Source of the DNA: Zerene cesonia
Taxonomy: Eukaryota; Arthropoda; Insecta; Lepidoptera; Pieridae
Direction: 5' to 3'
DNA length: 64,000 bases
Assembly: GCF_012273895.1 (NCBI RefSeq)
Contig: NC_052120.1
Location: 4,340,001-4,404,000 of the forward strand
Positions within the stretch are counted from its first letter, which is position 1, and the number at the start of each line of letters is the position of its first letter. Below are positions 26,547 to 40,200 of the stretch, in pieces. A program made the translations under genes and the position numbers. The notes beneath the pieces are model-generated. The model had not been told where the DNA came from and ran no database searches. It worked only from the letters and a program-made list of their open reading frames with translations.

Positions 26547-28406
26547 TTAAACGCATTATAAATAGGTAAACCAAACCTTTTATTACAATCTTAAATTAAA
26601 ACCTTACCTCGCCTTCAAGCGGTGTAAGAAAATAGAGGGAATATGGCCCTTTTACGTGAAAATTATTTCAAAGGAGGTACAACTGAATATGTTGTCATAT
26701 TCAAAAGTACAACTCATCCAGTATCGTGCGCCTTACATTCGCAACCGTCTTACTTTTGCATCATTAGAGAGGTGATTTAGCGTAAGAAATTATTGGAGAA
26801 GGTAATAATTTAACCTTAACGACAAAATATCATACCAAAATATTTAAAACGATCTAATTGTTTAAATCCTAGTAATATAAATATGAAAGTTGGTGCGTAA
26901 TATGATACATGCTACTTATTCAAAAATGGTTAAAGCATGTATTATCATAAAATGTAGGCTCGCTATTGAATTACAGGTATTTAATATGTGGCTTCTTATT
27001 ATTTATTTTTTTAACAATAAAACTTTAAATTCTAAAGTCCATGGAGGAAAATCATTATATTTGCAATGATTGTAGTTGAAATCAACTTTTAAATCGCATA
27101 AAAATAATTAATTTTCCCATGTGCCATATCCATGACATAAAAAGATTGGGCTAGTAGAGGCGACCCTTCCTCCAGTCTCCGGTGTGACGCTCCACACCTG
27201 CACTGGTGACAAATGAGCACTTCGGACAAAAATCGCGCCCGCTCACCGCGTTTGGCTGAATTAATTCGTCTCGCGGTGTCTCTTGGTGCGTCATCTCCCT
27301 ACATAGATCTATTTCAGTGATAGATGTGCTATACCTTTATATGGACTTGTCCGTAGAATACCAATACAGTTTCCAATACATCAACGCGCTTCATCAAGGC
27401 TGAATAAATGATTAATTACTTTGTGAATTGCTAAGATTATTCTGTAATTATGTAATATTAATATAATTTAATATTTTCACGTTTTTACTTCTCAAGGGCT
27501 CTAGGTACATTTATCCACATTTCGACTTAAATAGGCTGATGCCTCTCAGGGTTGATAAACTAATTAAGTGATGAGTGATTCGATCTAACATTATTATAGT
27601 AAATATAATTTATAAAGGTTATTTCGTTGGAATTACAGAATTTTATTAAAAAAATGTACACATCTATAATTTGGTACGTCGCAGCGCTCACTCGTAGCGA
27701 GCACTTAGCTGATAGCCCGCGGCACTCTGATTTATGTCCCGCCGACGTTCCACTGTGACAATTTATTTCAATTAACGCCTGCTCCGCCCCTAGCTGTTTA
27801 CACCAAATTATAACAAATCAAAATCAAATAAATAATAGAGACGTTCACGTAGACACAGAATTAAAATATTTTTTTACTTAATCTCTAAACGTCTTATCAA
27901 CCCCTGTATATAGGTATCTGTCGTGCGTATTTTTTCCTCAATTGAATGCTAAACAGTTTACTCAGTGAATCCCAATTGTTCCACAGAATTCATTTGTTCG
28001 CTAAAAGCGTGACTATTCTCAAATCCAACGACGCTTGGCAAACACAGAGCGGCGGCTCGCGAAAAAGTCCTTTTAAAAATGTTGCGGCACGTACGCGAAG
28101 GAGGGGCATCCATTACAGCGAAGTGCTGGATGTTGATTTAACGATTTAAATCAACGAAAAGTAAATAACTTTCCATTGTCCGCTCGAATTAACTCATCAT
28201 TTATTTTGCGGTTACATATCACTTTTAAAATTATACGTAATTCGAACATATTTTCATAAGTTTACAGATCAGTAAAAGAGTTTAATTAGTATGAATTTAT
28301 TCTTAAAGTTATAAATAACATTGAATATTTTTAATGTTACATTCCCAAATCTGACCGTATATTTACAACAATTTGAACCTTAACTCTTAAAGTAGAAAAG
28401 CTATCT

Positions 28407-31400
28407 TTACACAGCAGCTACATTGCCTAATTTGTGTACAATTGTTGTAATTATACTAATACCATTTAAGAATGTTTCGATTGGCATGTATTCGTCGTTG
28501 TTATGCATACGCACGGCCATGTTAACATTCGGGGCAAAGCCAAGAGCAGGAATGCCAAGTTTCCGCAAAACTAGCATATCTGAAGTCGCTGGACAGACGA
28601 CAGGCTGAATTTTTATATTTCTGAAACAAAAATAGTATTGTACGTTTGTATATTTTCGGCATTAATTTGTGTAGGTCTGATTGTGGTTCGTATTACGAGT
28701 AGAGAACACGGAGTTAAGTTTCGTCTTCCTCAACCATCCCAGTCCAAATCTTAATTCCCGTCATCGATCCATTGTTTCTTAAAAGCGGGAACTTATTAAC
28801 AAAACAAACAATTCATATTTATTACTTAAATTATATTCTGTTAAAGTTTTGATGTGTGATTAAATCCAGCCATTTTAAAAAATTAATGTTTTAAGTATGC
28901 ATTTATGCATTTTTTGTATTTATTTCACTCAAATTCGGATTTGTACCTTTAAGGCAAGTTTGATTTTTTTAAAAGAGCCACAACAGTTTTCTTGCCGGCT
29001 CTTCTCTGTACAAAACCCTGCTTTCCCAAGCTGAGTTATAAATTTATTTCTGTATGATGACGATACAAAAGCGCGTATAAACGAAATCAGGTTAATTAAA
29101 CAAATGTTTAACGTAGATTATAACAGGATAATTGATACGTTACAATTCCATAGCAGCATCCTGAATTGCGAGCCAATACGGGTTAGAGTCGTCCACTGCA
29201 GTCGCAGGCGACACTTCGTCACGACGAATATATTCAATTTTGGTCAGCGGTCCTGCTGCCTCTCGCCAAGAATTGACCTTATTTGCACAAAATAAAACCA
29301 CACACACATCAATATTTATATTCCCATAGTTTGATAAGTAAGTAAAAACAAATCATAATATCGATACGTATTATTATATTATTAAGAGGGTAGTGTCAGA
29401 GAGGGGCTATTTTTGTTACATATTTTTTATTATATATATTTATGATACTGTTAACATAATATGTTTTATACTTGACTCATAACATTGTACTTAGTAACGA
29501 ACTATATTATTAGTATGTGTAGTAGTAGATGGTTTGGGTGTTATAATATCATTCACGTTATACATACATAGAGATAAAATAAGTACATAAAACAAAACTA
29601 TAAATATTACTTAAGAACGGTTATATAAAATGCTAATTTTTCTTTGTAGGAATAATAAATAATAATTGTGCTTAAAATTAATAAAACAATTTCTTCGTAA
29701 GTATACGATAATTAAAATATAGAGTGGAAGTATTTTACCATATCGTCAATATCAGTCACATTTGCGTCGGTGGCCAATCTCATATCAATTACAACAGTCA
29801 TTACATTAGGAATTATATTAGTTGCGATGCCGGTCTGTAATTAGATATCACAGTTGTGTTAGTTGGAACAAATAATTAAATAGTTATTGTACAAATATAT
29901 ATTTTATACTTAAAACATTATAAATCATATGCATTCATGTTATCACACATAGATATTGCATTATTTTATTTACTACAAACGTGTTCACTTCAGTCATTGT
30001 TAAAATATCTCACCTTAATAATGTTAACATTTATCGAAGTTGATGCTCCCCAATCGAAAGGAGTACTATTCGTAATTCGTTGTTGTTCACTTCGAAACGT
30101 CATCACAGAATTTAATAGACCCTGAAGCTACATAAAGAAAATATTATGAAATATTTTGTTTTTAATCCGAAAGATAGATATGTATTAGGAGTTGGTTGGT
30201 ACCTTTTCGATGACGTTGTTCTGTTTAACTTGTGAACCATGTCCTCCTTGGCCATATATAGTCATATTGATTTCTGAAATGTTTACGTAACTACTTTTAC
30301 TATGTTTGGATCGATTATTTCAGTTTTTTGTTAAAATAAATTATTTAGTTGTAGGTATAATGTGTCATAACTATCGTCAAAACGATATTTAGATTTTTAG
30401 AATTAAGATAGTAGAAAAACAAACTACGAAGTATAAAAAAAGTTTTGTAGGTACTATGCGATACTAAACACTACTAACGCCATGGTCTTCTGTCTTGATA
30501 TGTAGAAAAGAACAAATTGTCTGGACTTGTCAGTCCTTCATCTAATGCAAAGCCAACGTTTAATCTCTTAAAGAAATCTGTTTTTACAAATTCTTTTATT
30601 CCACGATTCCCTCCGATTTCTTCATCTGAAATTGTTTAACATATATGAACATATTTAATTAATTAGCACACAATATTACGTACATATTCAACGGCGAAAG
30701 GATTTTTAAAATCGGTCCAGAAATTCATGAGATTAGAACATTAAAAAAAAATTAAAAATTAAATGCTAGTAGGTATTGAAAATAGAAGATACATAGTAAA
30801 CAACAGTGATTATTATTTATGTTAGAAAAAATTATGTGAAGTTAGTTTTTACCTGGCAGTATCGATATATGAATAGTTCTATCCAGGGTAATGTTATTCA
30901 ACTTAAGTCTGCGAATCGCCTCGTAGTGTTGAATTGCAAGACTTTTTGTATCTTGTGCGCCTCGTCCATACAAATTTCCATCTACAATAACTGCTTCAAA
31001 TGGAGGATAGCTCCACAGGTCCTGAAAACGTTATTTTTTATAATATTTCTTATATGTAACAAACGTAGGTAAGTGTATACAATATAATATCCCTCAGATA
31101 TAATAGGCTTGTGCCAACGACTATTTCTAACTTTAAAGCCCTTCTCAAAACCCCTGTTTGTATAGGTTTGAGCTCCTCCAGCGATGTAGTTTTTATTTTA
31201 TCAATTTTTGCAAATCTCTGTCCTCGCACATTCCTATAGGTTTTTTAAGTTTCGGGTATAGAAAAAAATCGCAGGGAGCCTAGTCCGGTGAAAATGGTGG
31301 CTCATATCGTCGAGCAATGATGAATGACTAGTGCTATAGAACGAACGAACCATGGTTATTCGACGATTTTAAACAATTTTCTTAATAGCTTCGACGATAT

Positions 31401-33694
31401 CTTCTGTTGTTTATGTGCTGGAGTATTCAGAACAAGGTTCCTTGGTGGCATCTTCTACACCATCTTGTTTTTACCACTTGTAAACATTTTTTTACTAAGA
31501 GAAGACTCACCAGATCAATGTGCACAAGTACTCAAAAATATAATTATAAGTATCCATTTTAACAACTAAAATACAGTAATAGAGTAATTAGATCTACTTA
31601 TGTAGGTACTTGAAACTGAGTACATATCATTTTCGTAAGCGGGACCAATAAAAACTTGATAATTGAATATACATGTTCGACAAGACTTGGAAAGTCATCT
31701 CACTTCTTGAACACATAGAGTACCTATTCTTTCCTAATACATCCGAGTAAATCATTGTTATATATCTATCATAAAGCAATGATTGTACTTACTTCGTAAG
31801 CATCAACGACATCAGAATGAGTGTTTAACAATATACTGGGCAAATCCGGTCGCTTCCCAACCCAGGTCATAATACACACTGGAAAACTTGCTGGTCTATA
31901 AATAGCTATTGGTAATCCAATTTCTGAAGCCAATCTTTTCCAAAACTCTACGACTAGCTCTGTAAAAATAATTATATTTATGATATGACCTGTGGGTCCA
32001 GGGGTAATATAAAGTGCCTTTTACCCGTGGTTCAAAGCTGTTATGTTGAGATCATAGAGATGGCATTATTAAGAAATTAACTACTCTAAAAATAATACAC
32101 GAGTTTAATCGCGATCAAGTATCGCAATTGAAAATGACGATTTCATAATAGGGTGCCAATGCCGCTTATTGCAGGCTATACCACGGCTGGTAATGCATTT
32201 AAAAAATATTTTATTAGGCTTAACGAAAACCATTTTTTTTATAAATATGTGAAAAATTAAGCCTTATTGGGGAAAATCAAGTGGACCGTTAGTTAAACAT
32301 GAAACTTAAAATTAAAACCTTTTTTTTGCACACATCATAGATAAACTTCTTAGTTTGTGAAATACTACTAATATTATAAATGCGAAATGCGAATTCGCCG
32401 TGGTATATAGTACCTATATAGCCTATGTCGCTCAGTAAAGATGCAGCTTTCTATTTTCTAATGGTGAAAAAAAAATTGAAATCGGTCCACGTTTTGTTTT
32501 TTTTCCTTTAACTGTGACTATCAAATTAGCTCCACATTCAGGAAAAGATTTTAGTGTTTAGAAATGTAACTATGCGTAATGTAAGTAAATATTAACAGTA
32601 ATGGCGTGCCATTAACCTACTTTTTTAAGATGATTAAACATGTTTACATTGATCTTTATCTAATTATCTATTTTTTTATGAATAGCTTATGGCATCTTAG
32701 GGACGTTTATATTATATTTTAAACACAAGTAGGTCGAATTCATCTTATTTAGAGGAGCTAATGCATGAAGATGATATTTTAATTAACAATTGCAAAATAG
32801 GACACTCCGAAATAAATAAATTCATCAAATATTGTTCTTCTGAATATCATAATTTCTTGTAAAAAACATATAATATATTTTAAGGGCAACGACCTAATGG
32901 TAGTACCTCCCCATGTTCACTTTCCTGTACCACAGTATAAATATATCACAGTACAGATACTTCCTAAAAACTTCGATAGGCTTGGCTCACTCACACAAAC
33001 ATGCTCATAGATAAAACATCTCATGGCAGCACTGTCAGTAGTAAGTGCTTCGTCTTTATGCTGATTTTGTGGTCGTCGGGTAACATATGTAAAGTGTATG
33101 TATTATTTATATAATGCGATAAAAATCCATTACAATCTTAATAACTAAATAATTTTTTACCCTACTACTAAGTTACCATACTGTTCCATGATTATACTAT
33201 ACCAGTACGGTCGCATAATATTAACAAAAAAGCGTGTTAAAAATGGTAGATGGCCAAGGGCAAATGACAGATATCAGTTAGTAGTATACACTTTGTTTTA
33301 ATTAGATATCATTTAAACGATCATGAATATTCAATTAATTCAGTTTCAGAATTGTGCGATATGTTAAAAAAACGATAATATTAAAAAAAATAAGAATATT
33401 TATTTCAAAAACTTAATTTAATGTCAATGTAAACAGTAGGTAGTTAGAAAAAAAAATTGAATTTCATTAAGTCAATCATGTCGTTTCTAGTAATAATTTG
33501 ATGACATACTAACCATAATTTTTACTTTTGCTGGTATCGATACGAATGTATTCTCGTAATCTATTCACAGCTGGGTCCTTTTCATAGTCGTCTTGTAAAT
33601 TTGACTTATTCTGACTGGAGAGAGACTTACAAAAAATTGAATGTACATATACCACGAGAATAAATGTTTTTATGTTAAACATTTTAACTTTCAT
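28407..33694 (-). CDS. Aminoacylase-1-like metallopeptidase (M20 family) with signal peptide
   Basis: Zinc hydrolase of the aminoacylase-1 family, which cleaves N-acyl amino acids into a carboxylic acid and an amino acid. Exons: 33514-33694, 31793-31959, 30853-31021, 30479-30625, 30203-30273, 30014-30127, 29739-29834, 29144-29277 and 28407-28620. They give 1293 nt and 430 aa in one frame. Residues expected for metal binding and catalysis are present: H108 and D110 in NTHSDVV, D140 in GRGAQD, E174 and E175 in DEEIGG, D201 in ALDEG, the dimer-interface H233 in GQGGHGS, and H399 in MHNNDE. The spacing parallels human ACY1. Unlike cytosolic ACY1, it begins with a hydrophobic stretch (NIKTFILVVYVHSIFCKS) that reads as a signal peptide, so secretion or ER entry is inferred. 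Lepidopteran gut aminoacylases that hydrolyse fatty acid-amino acid conjugates are known. This gene may be one, but substrate and tissue are not shown by the sequence. A mariner remnant sits in the intron between exons 2 and 3. Confidence 0.92.
31130..31520 (-). pseudogene. Mariner-family transposase remnant, internally deleted
   Basis: On the minus strand the text STKTTEDIVEAIKKIV recalls the GRPSTSTT...VKKIV helix-turn-helix region of mariner transposases. It is followed shortly by PPFSPD*APCDFFLYPKLK (31239-31300), which matches the C-terminal SPDLAPCDFFLFPKLK motif. In another frame NVRGQRFAKIDKIKTTSLEE follows. The central catalytic part is missing, and stops and frameshifts break the rest. 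It lies in the aminoacylase intron between exons 2 and 3 and is not functional. Confidence 0.75.
31960..33513. other. First intron of the aminoacylase gene
   Basis: AT-rich DNA with no supported gene. A short retroelement-like fragment lies near 32370-32500 (TATTATAAATGCGAAATGCG, then AAATCGGTCCACGTTTTG). Nothing else is recognisable. Confidence 0.6.
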
Positions 33695-34278
33695 TATGTA
33701 AACTTTATATAAAAATGTATACGTCTCACACCAGCCGCGCTCTACGCGAAACTTATCATTCTACGCTATTAGCAAAGACGTAATTAGTTGTCTATTCATT
33801 TTGTTCACACATTGTATAATTTAGTACTGCTGATAGTTGAAAGCTATGTTTGATTAGGTGAAACAGCTAGCGGTGCCTAATACATAGATACCTACTAAAT
33901 AGAAATTATATTATCAGCTTTATTTATATTTACTTATTCCTTAAGTCCTACTAGATATTACTAGGTACGTTACTTTATAATATTAAATCCGAAATATATT
34001 TTTTTATTTTTTGGAATAGGTACTTCTAATTTCACGAAACTTCAAGACTGATGTGGACTAAGATTTGTCAATGGACGTTTGCAAGTTGTTATTAGAATTT
34101 TTTATACAGAAAAGTAGAAAGAAGAGTGGTACAAAAGTATAACAGTCCATACAAATACCTAGCCCTAGAATCTTGGTCTACCAAGTCACCCACTATACTA
34201 TATAAAGCGCATTAAGTTGACAAAAATAAAAAGCTTAAAATTTTAAAGTAAATGTTTATTATAAAATCTTATAACAAA

Positions 34279-37200
34279 TTAATTGTTTGATTTAGAATTA
34301 TCCGACAAGTCGGGTAACTGGCTAACACTCGCAGGTATATATTCCACATTCGAGATATTCGACTGATCTTCCCTCTGTTTTTCTTTTTCCTTCTCTTGAT
34401 GAGCTTCTAATTCATAGAGAGCTGAATACACGCCGTTCTTTTCGATTTTCGCCAGTATTTTTTTGTCGTGGAAGGAATGACAGTGGGGATTACCTCTGCA
34501 AATAAATAATTTGTAAAAACAACAACCAAGTAAAAGGGTGTTTGGCAACCTAGCTGTTACATAATATTTGAACATTCAATGGAAACATTGAAATGGCAGG
34601 CGACCAAGCGAATATATTAGTCCAATAATTAAATACTAAACAGCCTTCAAATAGGCAGAACTAGAAAAAATTGAATGGTGAACACCTGGCAGGCACCAGC
34701 TTTGAAACAAAACTTTTTTATTTTAAAAACTTTTTTATTTTAAAGCTTGTGGCTATCATAAAAAGCGGTTAACCTAGTAAAGAGTTATGAAGTAACAAAC
34801 ACAAAAAATACAGTCGAATTGATAAACCTTCTCCTTTTTGAAGTCGGTTTAAAATACATTTTATATGATAAAATATTAAATACATTTGATAACATATTAG
34901 GAGTGACAGTCAATCTAACTTCATCATTATGAGCCCATATTTGGTCTTATTTCATGGCCACGGGGCGCCAATAACAAATTAGGTCATAATATACCACACT
35001 GACCAAGTGCTGATTGGCAGATGTCCCATGTCATCGAAATTTTATACTTGGATACATCGGTTTCTTCACGTATTATCCTTCACCGTTTCAAGCAGAAATG
35101 GTGTGGATAATGTGTAAATAAATTGAAAGATCTATATATTATGTATTTCGTGCATGCTCTCCTGAAATGCAACTCACCCTAGACTTTTCGATAGAAGTCG
35201 GAGTTCCTTACCATTGTTGCTCATTGAAACCTTACAATCCTTTACTAAATAAAAGCATGCTATCGCAAGCTAGTAAGCATGTACTCCATTAAAGCTTACC
35301 TATTCAAAACAACATTGCCCTTAGTAATGAGGAATGCCATACACCGATGGTTACGATAGTCGATACATCGCCAGCGTTTAATTCCCGTGCTCTGTGTCGA
35401 CTGAAGATTGTACATAAAACGATTCAATATCACTTGCAGAGAACCTCGTATGGATACCGTGAATTGGAGATTTGTCGATTTCACTGAAAACATAATATAA
35501 AATAAATAAATAAGTAGAAAACATAGCATTAACTAATAAAAAAATAACATTTATTTCGTAAATAGCCACTATAATATATGAAGTTTTTTACGGGAGCTAA
35601 TAAGATTTTTAAAATCGATAAAGTAGTTTTCGATATTAAATTGTTTGGTAGTAAATGACAAATCTATGTGACGATTAAAATTGCTTTTAGAAGTTCAACT
35701 GAATAAATAAATGTTTGAGTTTGAAAAAAACAAACAAAAGGTTCTCTTTATAAGAGAATATCTTTACCCGCGGGGTGCAGCTGGTATATCATAATTCTTC
35801 CCAATTAACAATTATATTTCTGAAAATATTAATAGGACAAAAAAATGTTTAAAGTCATATCTTTACCTGCATTATCTGTGGCTTTGTCAGCATCTTGTGA
35901 TACATCGAGGTTATCTGAATCATTAGTATCAAAATCCATGGAATACTCATTGTCATTGTCCCTTTCAATATCAGTACTGGCGGTCTTTTTTCTGTTAAAA
36001 ATATGTGTACAGTGAATCTCCGGTAATCCGATAATAGTTTTGCAGAGAGGTGTCCTGTCTATCAAATTTTTCAGAGAATAGAGTAGTGCCTATGGACCCT
36101 TTATATATTTCTTACAACAGAATAGGTAATAATTTAACAAAAGTCAGATCCGATGTTATACTATGAAGTACAAGTTATGTATATTATTACGTACGTCAAA
36201 TTAAATAACGCAATAGATCAGTGATTCTCAACCACTGTGCCGCGGCACTTTTGTGTGCCGCCAAATTTTGTAAATATATAATAATGTTAATATTATTAAA
36301 CTACATCATTAAAAAAAAATTAATATGAATAAAAATATTAATTATTTTATTATTTGATTATTTTATATTTATTATAGAATATGTCTCAAGTCGGCGCACA
36401 CTTGTCATTTCTGCGTACAAAACGTGTCGTTTTAGTGATAGTTGGGACTCACAAGGTGTTGCATAGTAGATACTGAACTTTTTCTTTCGTTAAAATTGGC
36501 AAATGTATGTGATTCGGTTTAATATTAATTTATTTGCATGTAGCCTCAATTTATTAATTTGTAAAGTTATTAACTTTGCAGTACACTTATCCCCCGATTA
36601 CACGTAATTTCTTGTTTTCATACGTTTTCGCTTTTATACGGTTTTCCAAATAAGTTTTTTTTTATTTTATCGCACTCTACTAAATGCTTCTGTGATTGAA
36701 CGCGTGCGCTGTGTACACATCTCAACGGGAATCCCGAGCTTATGTGCTGACTTTCTGCACACACACACTGTGTCTGTATTTCTTCGCATAAAGTTTAACC
36801 CCTAAGCAGCAGCAGGCAGCATATTTCGTATATTTAAAATTTTTGTCATAAACTATTTATGCAGTGTGTCGTAGTAAGTAAATAATTTTTATCTTTTTCT
36901 TTTTGTGCCGCCCAATTTTGAAATCGTTAAATATGTGACGCAACAAAAAAAAGTTTGAGAATCATTGCAGTAGATCCTCCAGATACCTCGGTTATCCCGG
37001 TCCAAAATTTAATGTGGTTTTCAATAACGTAACAAAAAATCGGTATAACATTCACTATAATCTCTCTTATAAAATGAATCAATAAATTAAAAATGTTGAA
37101 CTATAAACAGTAACTTACACGATAGGAGTAGCAGCACTGGGTTTGATAGATATTTTTCTTGCCGTAGTTGGTAAACTTAAAGCCTGAACAGATATAAATA

Positions 37201-40200
37201 TATAGAACCATTAATATTGTCATGTCATGTCATGTGTTTAATATTAACAACAACTACACACAGAGAAACGATATTACTAATATATACATAAAAGACAATA
37301 TAGTTTATTAGGCGGCCTTGTCAGTAATAGTGATCTGTTCTTCTTCTCTTAGCCAACCGGAGAAAAAGGTAAACAGCCAGCCCAGCATGTGCGTCACGAC
37401 AACTTTTTCTCGACCAATTTTTTTCCATTTTTGATCGTTTATGGCTATTGTCCCTAACATAAGCGACAAATACTGCTCAACGTTTCAGGTCAAAAGAAGA
37501 TATGGCATTTTTCAAACAAACGACATAATTTTGTCTACAAAACCTAGTTTGGCAGCAAAATTCTATCGAGTTTTGAAGAATTTAAGTGATCTCGTCGTCT
37601 CGCAAATAAAAATAAAAATTGTGACGATATTTATATATAGGCACTTATATATTCTTGCGTGAGATATTTCGTGTTGCGTATGCTAGGTCTGCCGCCTGCA
37701 GATTAATATAAACGCATGCAAATGCTTATACAAACACGTATAAAGTAATGAATATAATAGGTATATTAAATAATAACAAACTTTGCTCATGGCCAGTAGT
37801 CAACAATAGAATTGTTACGTTTTATCCTGAAAGTAAAGAAATACTGATGTTTAAGTGAAGTAATAAAATGGTAATAGATAATAAGATTTGATTTACTACA
37901 AAAAGCTGTATTTCATTTAATTGGCTAGGATACCACGTTTTTTTTTTTGTTATAGAAAAAAATCAGTCAGCCATCCTCATTTCACAAGTAATGTTAATAA
38001 TGTTCTACAATTTAATCATAGACAACCAACAAGAATATTATAAGTTTGCTTGATCGACAAGATTTGACGATTGGTCAACAAAGAAAATATATCTAAGCGA
38101 TTTTATCGATCGGTATACATAATTAAAATATGGTTAACAAAATCATTCATCGGAATTTTTTTTTTTAAGATGGTAATATGCGTTAAAAGTGGGCGAAAGA
38201 ACAACTAGCGAAAACACATTGTACGATACTACCTATGAAGTTTTTGGTGTACAGAAAAGGTATAGTGAGGTTAGTGTTAGATTAACTATAATAACCACCA
38301 CAGGAGTCGAGCGAGTCGAGCGATGCCGCGGCTCGCTCGAGCAGGCTGCTCGGCAGGTGCGAATCGACTTATGGGTGTATCCTACTAAAACAGACTCAAA
38401 CTGTGAAGGGACACTACGGAATCATTAATTTTGTATTTTTTTATATGCTGCACAAATTTAACTAATTGCTTACACCTTAGACCTCTGGATGCTTACCAAG
38501 ATTGAATAAATATCATTTGTTAGCTATGGTTTGCGACCAATCCTCTATATTGCTGATAGATTTCCCTTTAAGCTCACAAATACATAAATACTATGCTAAA
38601 ACTTTAAAACAACAATATAAAATCACTTATCATAATCATAATCACCATCAGACCAGGCTTAAATCTTCTGCTGGCTGCATTTAGAGCTAGTTATAGGATT
38701 TAGACTATAATGCTAATCCAAATCAATAAATATAAACAAAACCAAACATGCAACAACAAATGTAAAAATACCTTCTATCCAAGGCCAGATTTGAAGTAGA
38801 AAAACAATATTATTTATTAAAACATTAAATTAGTAAGTTCAAATTGTAGGTTTTTATTGTATTTATTAAATTTCTGTACTTATACCTTGTTACTGCAAAA
38901 CTAATGAACAGATACTTCATTATTTTTTTATGAATTTGGTCTGTGCTCCATAAGGGAATGGGATGTTTTCAAAAAAAATTTTTAAACTTTTAACTGATGA
39001 CATTTAACACATACTTGCTCTATAACTTCGCTACATTTTCTCTTCCTGTTGGTAGAAATGTCTTCATCTTCTGTGTCCTTTTGTGTTAATACTGTTTTAT
39101 TATGTGTTGGTCTTGTATCACTTTGCTGAAAACATTTGTTATCTTCACAATTAAGATGACAATTATCATTATATTCATCAATTTTACAAAAATTAAACTT
39201 TAATTAATATAACAAGCATTTTTTTACTTCGACATCTAAATAATTATATCGCAAAACTACTTATATTAATGTCATAAATGGTTGGAAAAAAAAATAACAA
39301 CACACATTTCCAATTACTCAGTTATAATTATATACATATAGTATTGACAAAAACTATTTAACTGTTTATCTATTCATTCATATGAATCAATCCCATGTAA
39401 CACTCAACACATTTAATTTAATTTTTAGTTTTATAGCATTGAAATGCTTTATAAATTAGAAATTTTGAAAGAATAGAAAAAATTTGATCACGAGGCAGGA
39501 TTCGAACCTGCGTATCTTGCCTAACCGTAGCAACGCCTAGCCTCTCGGCCACCCGTGATCCTGCCACAGTAAATTGTATCGATTTTTTATATTTTAATAT
39601 TTTTTTTTCTATTCTTTCAAAATTTCTAATTTATAAAGCATTTCAATGCTATAAAACTAAAAATTAAATTTAACAAAGGCCGCGTTCCATCGATACAATA
39701 TTGTAATCATTGAAATAATGTTTCGTATTGGTTGTGATGGTTCTTAATCATCTCAATAGATGGCGTGGGGTGCCCCTTAGGCACATGAAACCGAAAGAGT
39801 AGAAGAAATTCGATTACTGTGGCAGGATCACGGGTGGCCGAGAGGCTAGGCGTTGCTACGGTTAGGCAAGAAACGCAGGTTCGAATCCTGCCTCGTGATC
39901 AAATTTTTTCTATTCTTTCAAAATATCTAACATTTAATTTAATTAAACCAATACTTACAACTGATTCAAGGCCTCTTATATGTAACGATTTAGCAGCTTC
40001 CATAAATGAGGTCAAATTTCCAGGTGGAACCATAACTTCTCCAGTATAGATATATTCTAACAAAAGTGTAAGTGTAGATTGAGAAACATTCTGAAAATTA
40101 AGAATAAAACTTAAAAATTTTGATTAACAATGATACTAATAGCAGGAAAATAACAAAAAAAATATAGGACTACACATTTCATATTTCTTATTACATTTAG

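Larger units (their letters stand above)
22746..28406. other. Intergenic region between dsf promoter and aminoacylase gene
   Basis: No gene is supported here. It holds family A debris (23181-23315, and a weaker match near 25887-25955), a full tRNA-derived SINE (25283-25595) and a family C element (26365-26546). GC-richer islands lie near 23760-23795, 27130-27310, 27665-27800 and 28000-28140. These islands are on the upstream side of dsf and could be distal enhancers. Minus-strand AATAAA signals at about 28296-28301 and 28201-28206 probably serve the aminoacylase gene. Confidence 0.6.

Noticed and set aside
31070..31804. Additional aminoacylase exon between exons 2 and 3
   Set aside because: Exon phases and the ACY1 alignment are complete without it; the only protein-like text there is mariner.
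39487..39899. Functional tRNA-Thr(GGT) genes
   Set aside because: C33, a non-animal Thr anticodon, a dispersed truncated copy and the foldback context favour a SINE-like element or pseudogene.
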